Assembly: GCF_007858535.1 (NCBI RefSeq)
Contig: NZ_CP040174.1
Span: forward strand, 3,453,819 to 3,517,818
Length of the DNA: 64,000 nt
Origin: Arthrobacter sp. UKPF54-2
GTDB lineage: Bacteria > Actinomycetota > Actinomycetes > Actinomycetales > Micrococcaceae
Reading direction: 5' to 3'
A program made the position numbers and the translations under genes. The stretch's first letter is position 1; every line of letters starts with the position of its first letter. The notes beneath the pieces are model-generated. The model was not told the DNA's origin, did not search any database, and saw only the letters and a program-made list of their open reading frames with translations. This document shows positions 52,430 through 62,531 of this stretch, in pieces.

Positions 52430-53614
52430 TTAGGCACTTCCAACGGCCAAACGTTCGAGGGTCCGCGCGCGTGCCCACTGTTCAGCATCGAGCACGGATT
52501 CGACCGTCAGCCCGGAGGATCCTGAGTGGCCGCTGAGGACGGCTTCGATCGTATCGACAATCTCGGTGAAGCGGATCCGGCCGGCGTGGAAGGCCATGAC
52601 CGCCTCCTCGTTCGCGGCGTTGAACACTGCCGGGTAGGTGCTGCCCTGCCGGGCGGCTTCCTTGGCGAGGCCGACGGCGGGGAACGCCTCGGTGTCCAGC
52701 GGCTCGAAGGTCCAGCTGGTTGCCTTGGTCCAGTCGCAGGGCTGCGCGGCCCCGGCCACCCGGTCCGGCCAGCCCAGGCCGAGGGCGATCGGCAGGCGCA
52801 TGTCCGGCGGGGAGGCCTGCGCGATGGTGGAGCCATCCACGAACTGGACCATGGAGTGCACCACCGACTGCGGGTGGACCACAACGTCGATCCGTTCCAG
52901 CGGGATGTCGAAAAGCAGGTGGGCCTCGATGACTTCCAGGCCCTTGTTGACCAGGCTTGCGGAGTTGGTGGTGACCATCAGGCCCATGTCCCAGGTGGGG
53001 TGCGCCAGGGCCTCCCGGGGTGTGACGTTGTGCAGCTGCTCCCGCGTCATGCCGCGGAACGGGCCGCCGGACGCGGTCAGCACGAGCCGGTCCACCTCTG
53101 CGGCCGTACCGGAGCGCAGGCACTGTGCGATCGCGGAGTGCTCGGAGTCGACCGGGACGATCTGGCCCTCGCGGGCGGCGGCCTTGACCAGGGCGCCGCC
53201 CACGATCAGGGACTCCTTGTTCGCCAGCGCCAGCGTGGCGCCGGACTTCAGCGCGGCCAGGGTGGGGGCGAGGCCGATCGAGCCGGTGATGCCGTTGAGC
53301 ACAACGTCGGCCGGGACTTCGGCGATCCGCGTGGAGGCGTCCGGGCCGGTGATGATCTCCGGCCGGTAGCCGGACACACCGGTGGCGCGGGCGGCGTCGT
53401 CGATCAGCTGTTGGAGGTGCGCGGCGTCCCCGCTGGCGACGCCGACGGCGCGGGCACGGGTGTGCACGGCCTGCCGGGCCAGGAGCTCAAGGTTGCCGCC
53501 GCCGGCGCTGAGGGCAACGATCTCGAAGAGGTGCGGGGCGCCGTCGACGACGTCGATGGCCTGGGTGCCGATGGAACCGGTGGATCCGAGGAGGACGATT
53601 GTGCGCGGCTGCAT
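52430..53614 (-). CDS. dxr: 1-deoxy-D-xylulose 5-phosphate reductoisomerase
   Basis: Dxr makes methylerythritol phosphate from DXP with NADPH. The 394-residue protein has the nucleotide loop [39 protein letters not shown] and TASGGPF. The start is the ATG at 53614, preceded by a GATACT box 6 nt away (leaderless); a longer start at 53632 would add six residues. It heads the dxr-rip pair. Confidence 0.96.
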   Translation of the reverse strand: MQPRTIVLLGSTGSIGTQAIDVVDGAPHLFEIVALSAGGGNLELLARQAVHTRARAVGVASGDAAHLQQLIDDAARATGVSGYRPEIITGPDASTRIAEVPADVVLNGITGSIGLAPTLAALKSGATLALANKESLIVGGALVKAAAREGQIVPVDSEHSAIAQCLRSGTAAEVDRLVLTASGGPFRGMTREQLHNVTPREALAHPTWDMGLMVTTNSASLVNKGLEVIEAHLLFDIPLERIDVVVHPQSVVHSMVQFVDGSTIAQASPPDMRLPIALGLGWPDRVAGAAQPCDWTKATSWTFEPLDTEAFPAVGLAKEAARQGSTYPAVFNAANEEAVMAFHAGRIRFTEIVDTIEAVLSGHSGSSGLTVESVLDAEQWARARTLERLAVGSA

Positions 53615-53671
53615 GGTTCCAGTATCCCGCACCGCGGAGGCACCGGTTCCACCCGCGCTTTAACCACGAAG

Positions 53672-53718
53672 TGGCAGATCACAGCAGTGTTTCCCCACAA
53701 CACTGCCGTGATCTGCCA
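53672..53718 (-). terminator. 20-bp hairpin downstream of tctA
   Basis: Arms 53672-53691 and 53699-53718 are complementary over 20 positions with one mismatch that becomes G-U on the minus strand; loop 7 nt. It lies 10 bp after the tctA stop codon. The arm TGGCAGATCACGGCAGTGTT may be a repeated element elsewhere in the genome. Confidence 0.65.
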
Positions 53719-53728
53719 GCTCGGCGGC

Positions 53729-55261
53729 TCAGACGGACACGGACTCCTTCTCGGTTACCGCTTCCAGGGCGGCCTGGCGGCGGCGCAACCACCACGAGCC
53801 AAGGAAGATCAGGCCCATGGTCACGTACACCACCACGGCGAACGGGGTGGAGACCAGGGCCACGGGGTCGTTCTGGGAGAGCTGCAGCGAGCGCCGCAGC
53901 TGCACCTCGAACATCGGCCCGAGGATCATCGCCACCACCATGGGCGCCACCGGGTAGCCGTAGCGGCGCATGAAGTAGCCCAGGATGCCGACCACCAGCA
54001 GCACGCCGACGTCGCTCGGCGAGAAGTTCACCGAGAAGGCGCCGAGCGCCGCGAAGACCAGGATGCCGGCGTACAGGTAGGGCCGCGGGATCTGCAGGAT
54101 CTTCACCCAGAGGCCCACGAGCGGCAGGTTGAGCACCAGCAGCATCAGGTTGCCCACGTACAGCGAGGCGATCAGCGTCCAGACCAGGGCGCTCTGGTTT
54201 TCGAACAGGAGCGGTCCGGGCTGGATCTGGTAGCGCTGGAAGGCCGTGAGCATCATGGCGGCGGTGGCCGTCGTCGGGATGCCGAGGGTCAGCAGCGGCA
54301 CCAGGACACCGGCGGCCGCAGCGTTGTTGGCGGCCTCCGGACCGGCGACGCCCTCGATCGCGCCCTTCCCGAACTGCGCCTTGTGGGCGCCCTTCGCCAG
54401 CTTCCGCTCGGCGGCATAGGACAGGAATGTGGAGACGTCCGCGCCGCCGGCGGGCACCGTGCCGATCGGGAATCCGATAAAGGTCCCGCGCAGCCACGGC
54501 TTCCAGGACCGTTTCCAGTCCTCCTTGGACAGCCAGGCGTTCTTGCCCGTGCTGACCGGGATGACCTCCACCGGGCCGTGCCGGAGCTTGGAGGCGACGT
54601 ACAGCGCCTCGCCGAGGGCGAAGAGGCCCACCGCCACCAACACCATGTCGATGCCGTCCACCAGGTTGGGGTTGTCGAAGGTGAAGCGCTGCTGCGCCGT
54701 GCTGTCGTCGATGCCGATCAGGCCGATGAACAGCCCCAGGGCCAGCGACGCCAGGCCGCGCAGCACCGAGGCCCCCAGCAGCGCGCCGACCGTCAGGAAC
54801 GCCACCACCATCAGGGCCACGTAGTCCACCGGTCCGAGCCCGACGGCGAGGTCGGCCACCACCGGGGCGAGGAAGGACAGCAGCACGGTGGCGATGGTGC
54901 CGGCGATGAACGAGCCGATCGCCGCCGTCGCCAGCGCCGCCGCTCCCCTGCCGGCCTTCGCCATCTTGTTGCCCTCGAGCGCGGTGACGATCGAGGAGGA
55001 CTCCCCCGGGGTGTTGAGCAGGATGGAGGTGGTGGAGCCGCCGTACATGCCGCCGTAGTAGATGCCGGCGAAGACGATCAGGGCCGCCGCCGGATCCAGT
55101 GCGTAAGTGATCGGCATCAGCAGGGCCACGGTCATGGCGGGGCCGATGCCGGGCAGTACGCCGACGGCGGTGCCGACGAAGACGCCGCCCAGGGCGTAGA
55201 GCAGGTAGACGGGCTGGAGCGCCGTGGTGAAGCCTTCGAGCAGGAGCATGAAGTTATCCAT
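53729..55261 (-). CDS. tctA: Tripartite tricarboxylate transporter, large permease (TctA)
   Basis: This 510-residue membrane protein has about eleven hydrophobic segments. It has the TctA signatures [17 protein letters not shown] and [21 protein letters not shown], repeated in form as [17 protein letters not shown] and [16 protein letters not shown]. It works with TctB and the TctC binding protein to take up citrate or related carboxylates, driven by an ion gradient. The gene overlaps tctB by 8 nt. Confidence 0.95.
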   Translation of the reverse strand: MDNFMLLLEGFTTALQPVYLLYALGGVFVGTAVGVLPGIGPAMTVALLMPITYALDPAAALIVFAGIYYGGMYGGSTTSILLNTPGESSSIVTALEGNKMAKAGRGAAALATAAIGSFIAGTIATVLLSFLAPVVADLAVGLGPVDYVALMVVAFLTVGALLGASVLRGLASLALGLFIGLIGIDDSTAQQRFTFDNPNLVDGIDMVLVAVGLFALGEALYVASKLRHGPVEVIPVSTGKNAWLSKEDWKRSWKPWLRGTFIGFPIGTVPAGGADVSTFLSYAAERKLAKGAHKAQFGKGAIEGVAGPEAANNAAAAGVLVPLLTLGIPTTATAAMMLTAFQRYQIQPGPLLFENQSALVWTLIASLYVGNLMLLVLNLPLVGLWVKILQIPRPYLYAGILVFAALGAFSVNFSPSDVGVLLVVGILGYFMRRYGYPVAPMVVAMILGPMFEVQLRRSLQLSQNDPVALVSTPFAVVVYVTMGLIFLGSWWLRRRQAALEAVTEKESVSV

Positions 55262-55775
55262 GGAGGAACGGCACCCCCTCGAGCAGCGGGCCCGGCGGGA
55301 GCGAGACGCCCAGCAGGCCGCCGAAGACGTACTGCAGCACCAGGGCCATGGCCACGGAGACCAGGACGGCCTTCCAGAGCGGTTTGGCCTCCAGGGTCCA
55401 GGCGGCCCCGCTGAACAGCACGGCCGCTGCCACGGGCCAGCCCGCGGGTTCGATCAGGAAGATGTGCAGGATGACAAAGCCGACGAGCTTGGCCAGGGCG
55501 ATCCAGTCCGTTGTGGCGGTGACGTCCAGGTCCTCGCCTTCCTCGGCCTGTCCGACCTTGCCCCGGAGGACCTGGACGACGATGCCGGTGCCGACGAGCA
55601 CCAGCATGCCGCAGACGATGTAGGGGAAGGCCCGCGGCCCGATGCCGGTCTCTGACGGCGGGATCGGGATGGATCCCGCCGTCAGGAGCCCCGCCGCGCC
55701 CACGCTGACGAACAACAGGGCGAAAAGGATCTCCCCTGTCGGCCGCCTGGTGGGCGTAAGAGCGTGCGAAGACAT
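55254..55775 (-). CDS. tctB: Tripartite tricarboxylate transporter, small permease (TctB)
   Basis: This 173-residue membrane protein has four hydrophobic segments: [58 protein letters not shown] and [21 protein letters not shown]. TctB is poorly conserved, and the call rests largely on its place between tctC and tctA. The start at 55775 is 2 bp after the tctC stop. Confidence 0.9.
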   Translation of the reverse strand: MSSHALTPTRRPTGEILFALLFVSVGAAGLLTAGSIPIPPSETGIGPRAFPYIVCGMLVLVGTGIVVQVLRGKVGQAEEGEDLDVTATTDWIALAKLVGFVILHIFLIEPAGWPVAAAVLFSGAAWTLEAKPLWKAVLVSVAMALVLQYVFGGLLGVSLPPGPLLEGVPFLHG

Positions 55776-55777
55776 TG

Positions 55778-56794
55778 TTACTTGACCAGGCCGATCTGCG
55801 TCAGGGTGGTCTTGACCTTGGTGATGTCCTCGGTGAGGAAGGTCTTGAAGCCGTCGCCGGCGAGGAACGCGTCGTCCCAGTTGTTCTTCTTCAGGGTGGA
55901 CTTCCAGGCCTCGGACTCGTGCAGCTTGGTGACGAGCTCGGTCAGCTTGGAGCGCTGGGCGTCGTCGATCGAGCCCGGCGCCACGACGCCCCGCCAGTTG
56001 GTGAGCACGACGTCGATGCCCTGGTCCTTGAGCGGCTTGACGCCGGGCAGGGCGGGAACCTCGGCCTTGCCGGAGACGGCGAGCGCCCGGACCTTGCCGG
56101 CCTTGACCTGTTCGGCGTACTCGCCGACGCCGGAGATACCGGCCTGGACTTTGTTGCCGAGCAGCGCCGCGAGCGATTCGCCGCCGCCGGAGTAGCCGAT
56201 GTAGTTCAGCTTGTCCGACTCGACGCCTTGGGACTTCAGGACCTGCCCGGCCAGGATGTGGTCCGCGCCGCCGGCGGAGCCGCCGGTGATGGCGACGCCC
56301 TTGCCGTTGGCCTTGATGTCGGCCACGAGGTCCTGCACGGACTGGTACTTCGAGGACGCCGGCACCACAAGTACCAGCGGTTCCTCGGTCAGGCGGGCGA
56401 TCGGGGTGGTGTCTTCGAGGCGGGTCTTCGCGCCGTTGGTCTCCACCGCACCCACCATGACGTAGCCCATCACCATCAGGGTGTTGGCGTCCTTTTCGGT
56501 GGCGAGTTTGGCCAGACCGTTGGTGCCGCCGCCGCCGCCGATGTTGGTGACCTGGGCCGAGGAGACCAGCTTGTTGGACTGCAGGTCCGCCTGGATGGCG
56601 CGGCCGGTCTGGTCCCAGCCGCCGCCCGGGTTCGCGGGGACGATGATGCTGAGCTTCTTGATCGGGTCGGCGGTGGCACTTGCCCCGGCCGCGGCGCCGG
56701 TGCTGCCTCCGGCGCAGGCGGACACGGCGAGCACGAGGCCGGCTGCCCCGGCCGTCAGCGCGGCCCGGCGGGTGAAGTTGAGGTGGGACGTCAT
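55778..56794 (-). CDS. tctC: Tripartite tricarboxylate transporter solute-binding protein (TctC)
   Basis: This 338-residue exported binding protein has a signal sequence with RR (9-10) and lipobox VSAC (C27). The Bug/TctC motifs are present: IIVPANPGGGWDQTGRAIQ, GGGGGTNGLAKLA, YIGYSGGGESLAALLG and TNWRGVVAPGS. It presumably binds a tricarboxylate or other carboxylate. The start at 56794 is supported by AGGAGAG. It is the first gene of tctCBA and is divergent from the two-component genes. Confidence 0.95.
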   Translation of the reverse strand: MTSHLNFTRRAALTAGAAGLVLAVSACAGGSTGAAAGASATADPIKKLSIIVPANPGGGWDQTGRAIQADLQSNKLVSSAQVTNIGGGGGTNGLAKLATEKDANTLMVMGYVMVGAVETNGAKTRLEDTTPIARLTEEPLVLVVPASSKYQSVQDLVADIKANGKGVAITGGSAGGADHILAGQVLKSQGVESDKLNYIGYSGGGESLAALLGNKVQAGISGVGEYAEQVKAGKVRALAVSGKAEVPALPGVKPLKDQGIDVVLTNWRGVVAPGSIDDAQRSKLTELVTKLHESEAWKSTLKKNNWDDAFLAGDGFKTFLTEDITKVKTTLTQIGLVK

Positions 56795-56814
56795 TATCTC
56801 TCCTTGTATGAATG

Positions 56815-56826
56815 TGATGCACATCA
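56815..56826. promoter_or_regulatory. Candidate operator TGATG-CA-CATCA in the tct divergent region
   Basis: A 12-bp inverted repeat sits 21 bp before the tctC start codon, between tctC and the sensor kinase gene. GGTCATATTGGTCAC (about 56897-56911) is a second candidate with a direct repeat. One of these is a plausible binding site for the response regulator encoded downstream. Confidence 0.4.
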
Positions 56827-56966
56827 TTGGAATCACTTCCCCGACCGTAGGGGCGCGCCCGGGCCAGGAACAGTATTCGGACGTAGAGGTAGTAGTGGTC
56901 ATATTGGTCACGGTGGAACGGCGTCATCCGTCCGGGACGCCGGCCGCCGGATGGGAGACTTGTGAC

Positions 56967-58592
56967 ATGGTTCACAGGATTCCGCTGCGCTTCCAGCTGG
57001 TTGCCCTCCAGCTCGGAATCGTCCTGGCCGTGCTCACCGCCGTCGGCGCCGTGACCATCCGGATGCAGGAGGCACAGCTGCGCGACGCCTACAAGGGCCG
57101 CCTGATCGGCGTCGCCGAAAGTGTGGCCCGGCTGCCCTCCGTGGTCGACGCCTTTGGCACCAGTTCCCCCGCGCACACCATCGCGCCGATCGCCGAGGTC
57201 ATCCGTCAGGCCTCGAATGTGACCTATGTGGTGGTGACGGACCGCAACGGGGTGCGCCAGTCCCACCCGAACCCGGAGGAGATAGGCAAGCCCGTCTCCA
57301 CGGACCCGTCGGTGCCGCTGTCCGGGGACATCTATGTGGGCACCCAGACCGGGACCCTGGGCGAGTCCTGGCGGGTCAAGGTCCCCATCTTTGACCGCGC
57401 CGGCACGGTGATCGGCACCGCCTCGGTGGGGGTGCTGGAGAGCACCCTGGCCGCGGACCTCTACGAGGACCTGCCCCAGCTGTTCGGCTGGCTGCTCGGC
57501 GCCGCACTGCTCAGTTCCCTCGGCGCCATGTACGTCTCCAAACTGGTCTGGCGGCGGATCTACAAACTCGAGCCCGAGGATATTGCGGCCCTGCTCGAGA
57601 CCCGTGACGCCATGCTGCACGGCCTGGGCGAGGGCCTGGTGGCGGTCGACGCCGAGGGCCGGGTGGCACTGGTGAACGACGAGGCCCGCCGGCTGCTCGG
57701 CGTGGGCGAGGAGATCATCGGTTCGCCGGCGACCGCGTCGCTGGAGCCCGGGATCCACCGCCTGCTCGCGGCCGGCTCCAGCACCGAGGAACTGGTCCTC
57801 TCGGGCGAGCGGATCCTGCTGGGCAAGGTCAATGCGGCCACCGTCGACGGGCGCGAGGTGGGCAAGGTCCTGATCCTGCGCGACCGGACCGAACTGCACA
57901 CCATGCTCCGGGACCGCGACGGCGCCCTGGACGTGACCCAGGCGCTCCGGGCCCAGGCGCACGAGTTCGCCAACAAGCTGCACGTCATCTCCGGCCTGCT
58001 GGAACTGGGCGAGCAGACCAAGGCGGTGGAGTACCTGGGCCGCAGCCACAGCGACGCGGCCTTCGTGAACCGGCCTCTCGCCCCGGGCATCACCGACGAC
58101 GGCGTCCGGGCCCTGCTGATCGCCAAATCCACCGTCTGCGCCGAGCGCGGCATCGACATTGTGGTGGATCCGGACTCCGTCTGCTCCCCCGACGGCACCG
58201 ATGATGTCATCACCGTCCTCGGCAACCTGATCGACAACGCCGTGGACGCCGCCGGTTACGACAGCACGATCGCCGTCGTCCTGGCCGAGACGCCCGCGGG
58301 GCACCGGACCCTGACCGTGGACGACGACGGCCCGGGCGTCCCGGCGGCGGACCGGGAGGCGGTGTTCGAGGCGGGCGTGACGAGCAAGGAGCCGGACGGG
58401 ATCAACACGCGCGGCTTCGGCCTGGCCTTGGTCCAGCGCGTGGCGCGGCGCCGGGGAGGCACCGCCGCGGTGTCCCGTTCGGAGCTGGGCGGCGCCTGCT
58501 TTACCGTAAGTTTTACGACGGCGGGGACCGGCACGCCCGGACCGGGGACAGCCGTGACCACAACTAAAGAGGCGGTACTCGAACGACTATGA
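56967..58592 (+). CDS. CitA/DcuS-type sensor histidine kinase
   Basis: This 541-residue kinase has an N-terminal membrane segment (LVALQLGIVLAVLTAVGAVTI) and an extracellular PAS-like domain (AHTIAPIAEVIRQASNVTYVVVTDRNGVRQSHP). A second segment (LPQLFGWLLGAALLSSLGAMYVS), a cytoplasmic PAS domain and a kinase core follow. The phosphorylated histidine is H332 in QAHEFANKLHVISGLLELG. The N box is NLIDNAVDAAG and the G boxes are DDGPG and GFGLALVQ. It overlaps the response regulator gene by ATGA. The layout matches sensors of external citrate or C4-acids, fitting control of the adjacent tctCBA. Confidence 0.93.
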   Translation: MVHRIPLRFQLVALQLGIVLAVLTAVGAVTIRMQEAQLRDAYKGRLIGVAESVARLPSVVDAFGTSSPAHTIAPIAEVIRQASNVTYVVVTDRNGVRQSHPNPEEIGKPVSTDPSVPLSGDIYVGTQTGTLGESWRVKVPIFDRAGTVIGTASVGVLESTLAADLYEDLPQLFGWLLGAALLSSLGAMYVSKLVWRRIYKLEPEDIAALLETRDAMLHGLGEGLVAVDAEGRVALVNDEARRLLGVGEEIIGSPATASLEPGIHRLLAAGSSTEELVLSGERILLGKVNAATVDGREVGKVLILRDRTELHTMLRDRDGALDVTQALRAQAHEFANKLHVISGLLELGEQTKAVEYLGRSHSDAAFVNRPLAPGITDDGVRALLIAKSTVCAERGIDIVVDPDSVCSPDGTDDVITVLGNLIDNAVDAAGYDSTIAVVLAETPAGHRTLTVDDDGPGVPAADREAVFEAGVTSKEPDGINTRGFGLALVQRVARRRGGTAAVSRSELGGACFTVSFTTAGTGTPGPGTAVTTTKEAVLERL

Positions 58593-59323
58593 GCGGCATA
58601 CGCACCCTCATCATTGACGATGACGTGGCGGTGGCGGGGATCCATCATGGGTTCCTGCTCGCGCGCGGCGGCTTCGACGTCGTCGGCACCGCCCACACCG
58701 GGCAGCAGGGCCTGGACCTCGCGGCGGAACTGCTGCCGGAGCTGGTCCTGCTGGACATCCACCTGCCGGATATGTCCGGCCTGGACGTGTTGCAGGGTCT
58801 GCGCAACCGGCCGCAGCAGCCCGTCGACGTGCTGGTCATCACCGCTTCGCGCGAGCTTGAGACGGTGCGTTCGGCGATGGCCGGCGGAGTCCTGCACTAC
58901 CTGGTCAAGCCCTTCACCTCGCAGGCCCTGAACGAGCGGTTGGACGAATACGTCGAGCTGCGCGATGAACTGGCGGCCGGGTCCGCGGCCGGCCCGCTGG
59001 ACCAGGAGCGGATCGACCGGCTGGTGGCCCCCTCGCGCCGGGCTGCCGCGCCGGACGCCGCGGCTGAACCGGCTGAGGCGGCGGGAGGTCCGGGGGCGAG
59101 GCTGCCCAAGGGGCTCGCCCGGCCCACCTTGGACGCCGTGATCGACGCGCTGCGGGCGAGCCCCGGGGACGTCTCCGCGGCCGGCCTGGCCCTGCAGCTC
59201 GGCCTGTCCAGGGTCAGCGCCCGGCGTTACCTGGAGTATCTCGTGGTCAACGGGTTCGCGCGGTTGACCCCGCGGTACGGCGCAGCGGGCCGGCCGGAGA
59301 ACCGGTATCTCTGGAAGCACTAG
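58589..59323 (+). CDS. CitB/DcuR-type response regulator
   Basis: This 244-residue regulator has a receiver domain with acidic residues D10-D12, phospho-acceptor D56 in LVLLDIHLPD and lysine in HYLVKPF. An Ala/Pro-rich linker follows (about 155-175), then a DNA-binding domain with SAAGLALQLGLSRVSARRYLEYLV, as in CitB/DcuR regulators. It probably activates tctCBA when its kinase senses the external acid. Confidence 0.93.
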   Translation: MSGIRTLIIDDDVAVAGIHHGFLLARGGFDVVGTAHTGQQGLDLAAELLPELVLLDIHLPDMSGLDVLQGLRNRPQQPVDVLVITASRELETVRSAMAGGVLHYLVKPFTSQALNERLDEYVELRDELAAGSAAGPLDQERIDRLVAPSRRAAAPDAAAEPAEAAGGPGARLPKGLARPTLDAVIDALRASPGDVSAAGLALQLGLSRVSARRYLEYLVVNGFARLTPRYGAAGRPENRYLWKH

Positions 59324-59349
59324 GCACGTCCAGGCCCCACCAGCCGCCA

Positions 59350-59391
59350 GGGGCATGCGATTATTCGCGCAAGCCGCAATGAGCATGCCCC
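59350..59391 (+). terminator. Hairpin downstream of the response regulator
   Basis: GGGGCATGC (59350-59358) and GCATGCCCC (59383-59391) form a 9-bp stem around 24 nt, 26 bp after the stop codon. There is no T-run. The rest of 59392-59574 shows nothing recognisable. Confidence 0.45.
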
Positions 59392-59574
59392 ACTCCCACC
59401 GGCCACGACGGACATGTCCATTCTTCGGAGTGGATCCGGGCAAGTCTCGGCTGCAGCGTGCGCCCATGTGACCGAGTTGGCCGCTATCGACCCGGCCATT
59501 CCGGCCATTTGTGGCGAATCGATAAATATTCAGGGCGTGGCCGGCCGGCCCCACCCCCGGCGGCCGCTTGAACG

Positions 59575-60408
59575 CTACCGGCCGGCGCGGCGGAGCGTGG
59601 CTTCGGCGTGCTTGAGGATGGGCCCGTCGATCATTTTGCCCTGGTACTGGAACACACCGGTACCCGCCGCAGCGGCGGCGTCAAGCAGTTCCGTGGCTGC
59701 GGCGACGTCGGACTCGGACGGGGCGTAGGCTTCCCGGACCACGGCCACCTGGTTCGGGTGGATGCACGCCTTGGAGCCGAAGCCGGAGGCGACGGCGTCC
59801 CGGGATTCGGCGGCGAGGCCGTCCAGGTCCGGAATGTTGACGTAGACCGAGTCGACCGCGTCCTTGCCGAAGGCCCGGGCGGCCAGGAGCACCGTGGAGC
59901 GTGCGTGCAGGGCCACGGCCCGGTAGCCGCCGTCGTCGTCCCGGCTGGAAGTGCCGCCGAGTGAGGCGAGCAGGTCCTCGGCGCCCCACATCAGGCCCAC
60001 CACGTTGGGTTCCGCGGCGATCGCGGCGGCATTGACGATCCCGGCGGCCGTCTCGCACAGCGCGATGACGCTGTAACCCTCGAGCTCCCTAAGCTGGGCG
60101 GCGCTCTCGGCCTTGGCCAGCATCACGTGCCGGTAGGGGGTGTGCTTGAGGCAGTGCAGGTCCTTTTCGAACTCCTCGGTGCCGGCCGGGTTGACCCGGA
60201 TGATGGTCCGGCTCGGGTCCAGTTCCGGCACGTCCCCGGCGGAACCGAGCTGGGCGAGGATGGCGCCGCGGGCGCGCTGCTTGTCCGCCGGCGCGACGGC
60301 GTCCTCCAGGTCCACGATCACCGCGTCGGAGCGCTCGGCCGCCTTCTGGTAGCGCTCGGGGCGGTCGGCGGGACAAAACAGCAGGGCGGGGCCCATCAGG
60401 AAACTCAT
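59575..60408 (-). CDS. CitE-like beta-hydroxyacyl-CoA lyase (HpcH/HpaI aldolase superfamily)
   Basis: This 277-residue TIM-barrel protein has LLFCPADRPERYQKAAERSDAVIVDLEDAV, IIRVNPAGTEEF, ALCETAAGIVNA and GSKACIHPNQV, the CitE/lyase pattern with the metal-binding Glu and Asp. The order with a MaoC gene, scoAB and an acyl-CoA dehydrogenase matches M. tuberculosis Rv2498c, reported as an (R)-HMG-CoA-cleaving beta-hydroxyacyl-CoA lyase in leucine breakdown. I infer the same role. The start at 60408 is set by an ATGA overlap with the MaoC gene and is preferred to a longer frame. Confidence 0.9.
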   Translation of the reverse strand: MSFLMGPALLFCPADRPERYQKAAERSDAVIVDLEDAVAPADKQRARGAILAQLGSAGDVPELDPSRTIIRVNPAGTEEFEKDLHCLKHTPYRHVMLAKAESAAQLRELEGYSVIALCETAAGIVNAAAIAAEPNVVGLMWGAEDLLASLGGTSSRDDDGGYRAVALHARSTVLLAARAFGKDAVDSVYVNIPDLDGLAAESRDAVASGFGSKACIHPNQVAVVREAYAPSESDVAAATELLDAAAAAGTGVFQYQGKMIDGPILKHAEATLRRAGR

Positions 60409-60968
60409 GCTTCGATTGTCCCCTTTCCACTGACGTCCCGCTGCACCGGTTCCTGCTGCCGGGCGTGCGCCTCGCGCGTCCACATCAGGCAGCTGCGCGT
60501 CGCGAGGGCCACCACGGTGCCGTCCTGGTTCCGGCCGGTGTGCTGCATGGTCACGATCCCCTGGCCGGGCCGGGAGGAAGACAAACGCTTGCCGGTCACC
60601 TCGGTCTCCGTATAGAGCGTGTCCCCGTGGTAGAGCGGGTGCGGGAATGACACGTCGGTCAGCCCGAGCTGGGCGATGATGGTGCCCTGGGTCAGCTGCG
60701 GGACGGACTGGCCCACCACGGTGGCGAGGGTGAACATCGAGTTCATCAGCCGCTGGCCGAAGGGTTGCCCGGCACTCCAGGCGGCGTCCAGGTGCAGCGC
60801 CTGGGTGTTCATGGTCATGGTGGTGAACAGCACGTTGTCCGTCTCCGTCACGGTCCGGCCGGGCCGGTGCGCGTAGAGGACGCCTTCTTCGAGTTCGTCG
60901 AAGTAGAGGCCGCGCTGTTCGATGACCCGGGGGCCGGTTCCGGACCCGGGCGTTGTGTTCGTTGTCAT
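60405..60968 (-). CDS. MaoC-family enoyl-CoA hydratase
   Basis: This 187-residue hot-dog-fold protein has [21 protein letters not shown], a central [11 protein letters not shown] with the hydratase Asp/His-type residues, and [21 protein letters not shown]. In the matching mycobacterial cluster (Rv2499c) it is thought to hydrate 3-methylglutaconyl-CoA. It overlaps the CoA-transferase B gene and the lyase gene by 4 nt each. Confidence 0.9.
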   Translation of the reverse strand: MTTNTTPGSGTGPRVIEQRGLYFDELEEGVLYAHRPGRTVTETDNVLFTTMTMNTQALHLDAAWSAGQPFGQRLMNSMFTLATVVGQSVPQLTQGTIIAQLGLTDVSFPHPLYHGDTLYTETEVTGKRLSSSRPGQGIVTMQHTGRNQDGTVVALATRSCLMWTREAHARQQEPVQRDVSGKGTIEA

Positions 60969-61726
60969 ACGGTCAGTTCCTGGTCTTCCTCGAAAAGTTC
61001 GGCACCGGTGGCCGCTGCCACGTCCTCCGCGGTGACGTCCGGGGCCAGCTCGCGCAGCACCAGCCGGGACTTGCCCCCGTCGGTCACGACGTCGATCACG
61101 GCGAGGTCGGTGATGATCCGGTCGACGCAGCCCTTGCCGGTCAGCGGCAGGGTGCAGCGCTCCACGATCTTCGGGTTTCCGTTGCGGTCCACGTGCTCCA
61201 TCATCACGATGACCTTCTTGGCGCCGAAGACCAGGTCCATCGCCCCGCCCATGCCCTTGACCATCTTGCCGGGGATCATCCAGTTGGCGAGGTCCCCGTT
61301 CTGCGCCACCTCCATGGCGCCGAGGACCGCGACGTCGACGTGGCCGCCGCGGATCATGCCGAAGGAGGCAGCCGAGTCGAAGAACGCGGCTCCCTTGTTG
61401 ACAGTGACGGTCTCCTTGCCGGCGTTGATGAGGTCCGGATCGACCTGGTCCTCGGCCGGGTACGGCCCGACGCCGAGGATGCCGTTCTCCGAGTGCAGCA
61501 CCACCTCGACGCCGGCCGGAATGCAGTTGGGGATCAGCGTGGGCATGCCGATGCCTAGGTTGACGTACTGGCCGTTGTGCAGCTCCTGCGCCACCCGGGC
61601 GGCCAGTTCGTTACGGGTCCAGCCCTTCCCTGGCGCACCGCCGGCATGTTCGACGGCGGAGCGCCGGTATTCGTGGCGGACCGCTTCCGGGCGGGGCGGC
61701 GCGCCTTGGGCGTTGTTGGTCTCCAC
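60965..61726 (-). CDS. scoB: 3-oxoacid CoA-transferase subunit B
   Basis: This 253-residue beta subunit has [15 protein letters not shown] and the catalytic glutamate in [11 protein letters not shown], then [14 protein letters not shown]. With ScoA it moves CoA from succinyl-CoA to acetoacetate, or acts on a related oxoacid. The GTG start follows AGGAGCC after the scoA stop. The N-terminal 30 residues are an extra polar tail. Confidence 0.94.
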   Translation of the reverse strand: METNNAQGAPPRPEAVRHEYRRSAVEHAGGAPGKGWTRNELAARVAQELHNGQYVNLGIGMPTLIPNCIPAGVEVVLHSENGILGVGPYPAEDQVDPDLINAGKETVTVNKGAAFFDSAASFGMIRGGHVDVAVLGAMEVAQNGDLANWMIPGKMVKGMGGAMDLVFGAKKVIVMMEHVDRNGNPKIVERCTLPLTGKGCVDRIITDLAVIDVVTDGGKSRLVLRELAPDVTAEDVAAATGAELFEEDQELTV

Positions 61727-61728
61727 GG

Positions 61729-62511
61729 TCAGGCTCCTGACTGCTCGGTCGTGCTGGAAGTCGTGCTGGAGGTGGTGCGTTTTTCGATGCGTTTCTCCGC
61801 GTGCGGCGCGAGGACCACACGCTGGACGAAGATCCCGGGGACGTGGACGTGCTCCGGATCCAGTTCGCCGGGCTCCACGAGTTCCTCGACCTCGGCGATG
61901 GTGATCTTCCCGGCCATGGCGCAGAGCGGGTTGAAGTTCATCGCGGTGGCGTGGAAGACCAGGTTGCCGTGGCGGTCGCCCTTCCAGGCGTGCACCAGGC
62001 CGAAGTCCGGGGTCAGGGCCTCCTCCAGCACGTAGTCGGCGCCGTGGAAGCTGCGGACCTCCTTCGGTGCGGAGGCAACCGCAACGTTCCCGTCGGCGTC
62101 GTACTTCTGCGGCAGGCCGCCGTCGGACACCTGGGTGCCGACGCCGGCGGGAGTATAGAACGCCGGGATGCCGGCCCCGCCGGCCCGCAGCTTCTCCGCC
62201 AGCGTGCCCTGCGGGGTGAGGACCACCTCGAGTTCACCGGCGAGGTACTGCCGGGCGAACTCCTTGTTCTCCCCCACGTACGAGCTGATGGTGCGGCGGA
62301 TCCGGCCGTCCTTGAGCAGGATGCCGAGGCCCCAGTCGTCCACGCCGCAGTTGTTGCTCACGGTTTCCAGATCCGTCGCGCCGCTCTCGTGCAGCGCATC
62401 GATCAGAGCCACCGGGATGCCGCACAGCCCGAAACCGCCGACGGCGAGCGAGGCGCCGTCGCGGATGTCCGCGACGGCCTCGGCAGCGCTGGCAACAACT
62501 TTGTTGATCAT
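61729..62511 (-). CDS. scoA: 3-oxoacid CoA-transferase subunit A
   Basis: This 260-residue alpha subunit starts [20 protein letters not shown] and has [29 protein letters not shown] and [22 protein letters not shown]. The C-terminal 15 residues are Thr/Ser-rich. It lies 2 bp before scoB and 20 bp after the dehydrogenase gene, in one operon. Confidence 0.95.
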   Translation of the reverse strand: MINKVVASAAEAVADIRDGASLAVGGFGLCGIPVALIDALHESGATDLETVSNNCGVDDWGLGILLKDGRIRRTISSYVGENKEFARQYLAGELEVVLTPQGTLAEKLRAGGAGIPAFYTPAGVGTQVSDGGLPQKYDADGNVAVASAPKEVRSFHGADYVLEEALTPDFGLVHAWKGDRHGNLVFHATAMNFNPLCAMAGKITIAEVEELVEPGELDPEHVHVPGIFVQRVVLAPHAEKRIEKRTTSSTTSSTTEQSGA

Positions 62512-62531
62512 CGAAAGGTCCTTCCGGCCGG

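Noticed and set aside
55254..58304. A 1016-residue minus-strand frame through tctB, tctC and the sensor kinase region
   Set aside because: Only the last 173 codons are protein-like (TctB); the rest is out of frame with tctC and antisense to the kinase.
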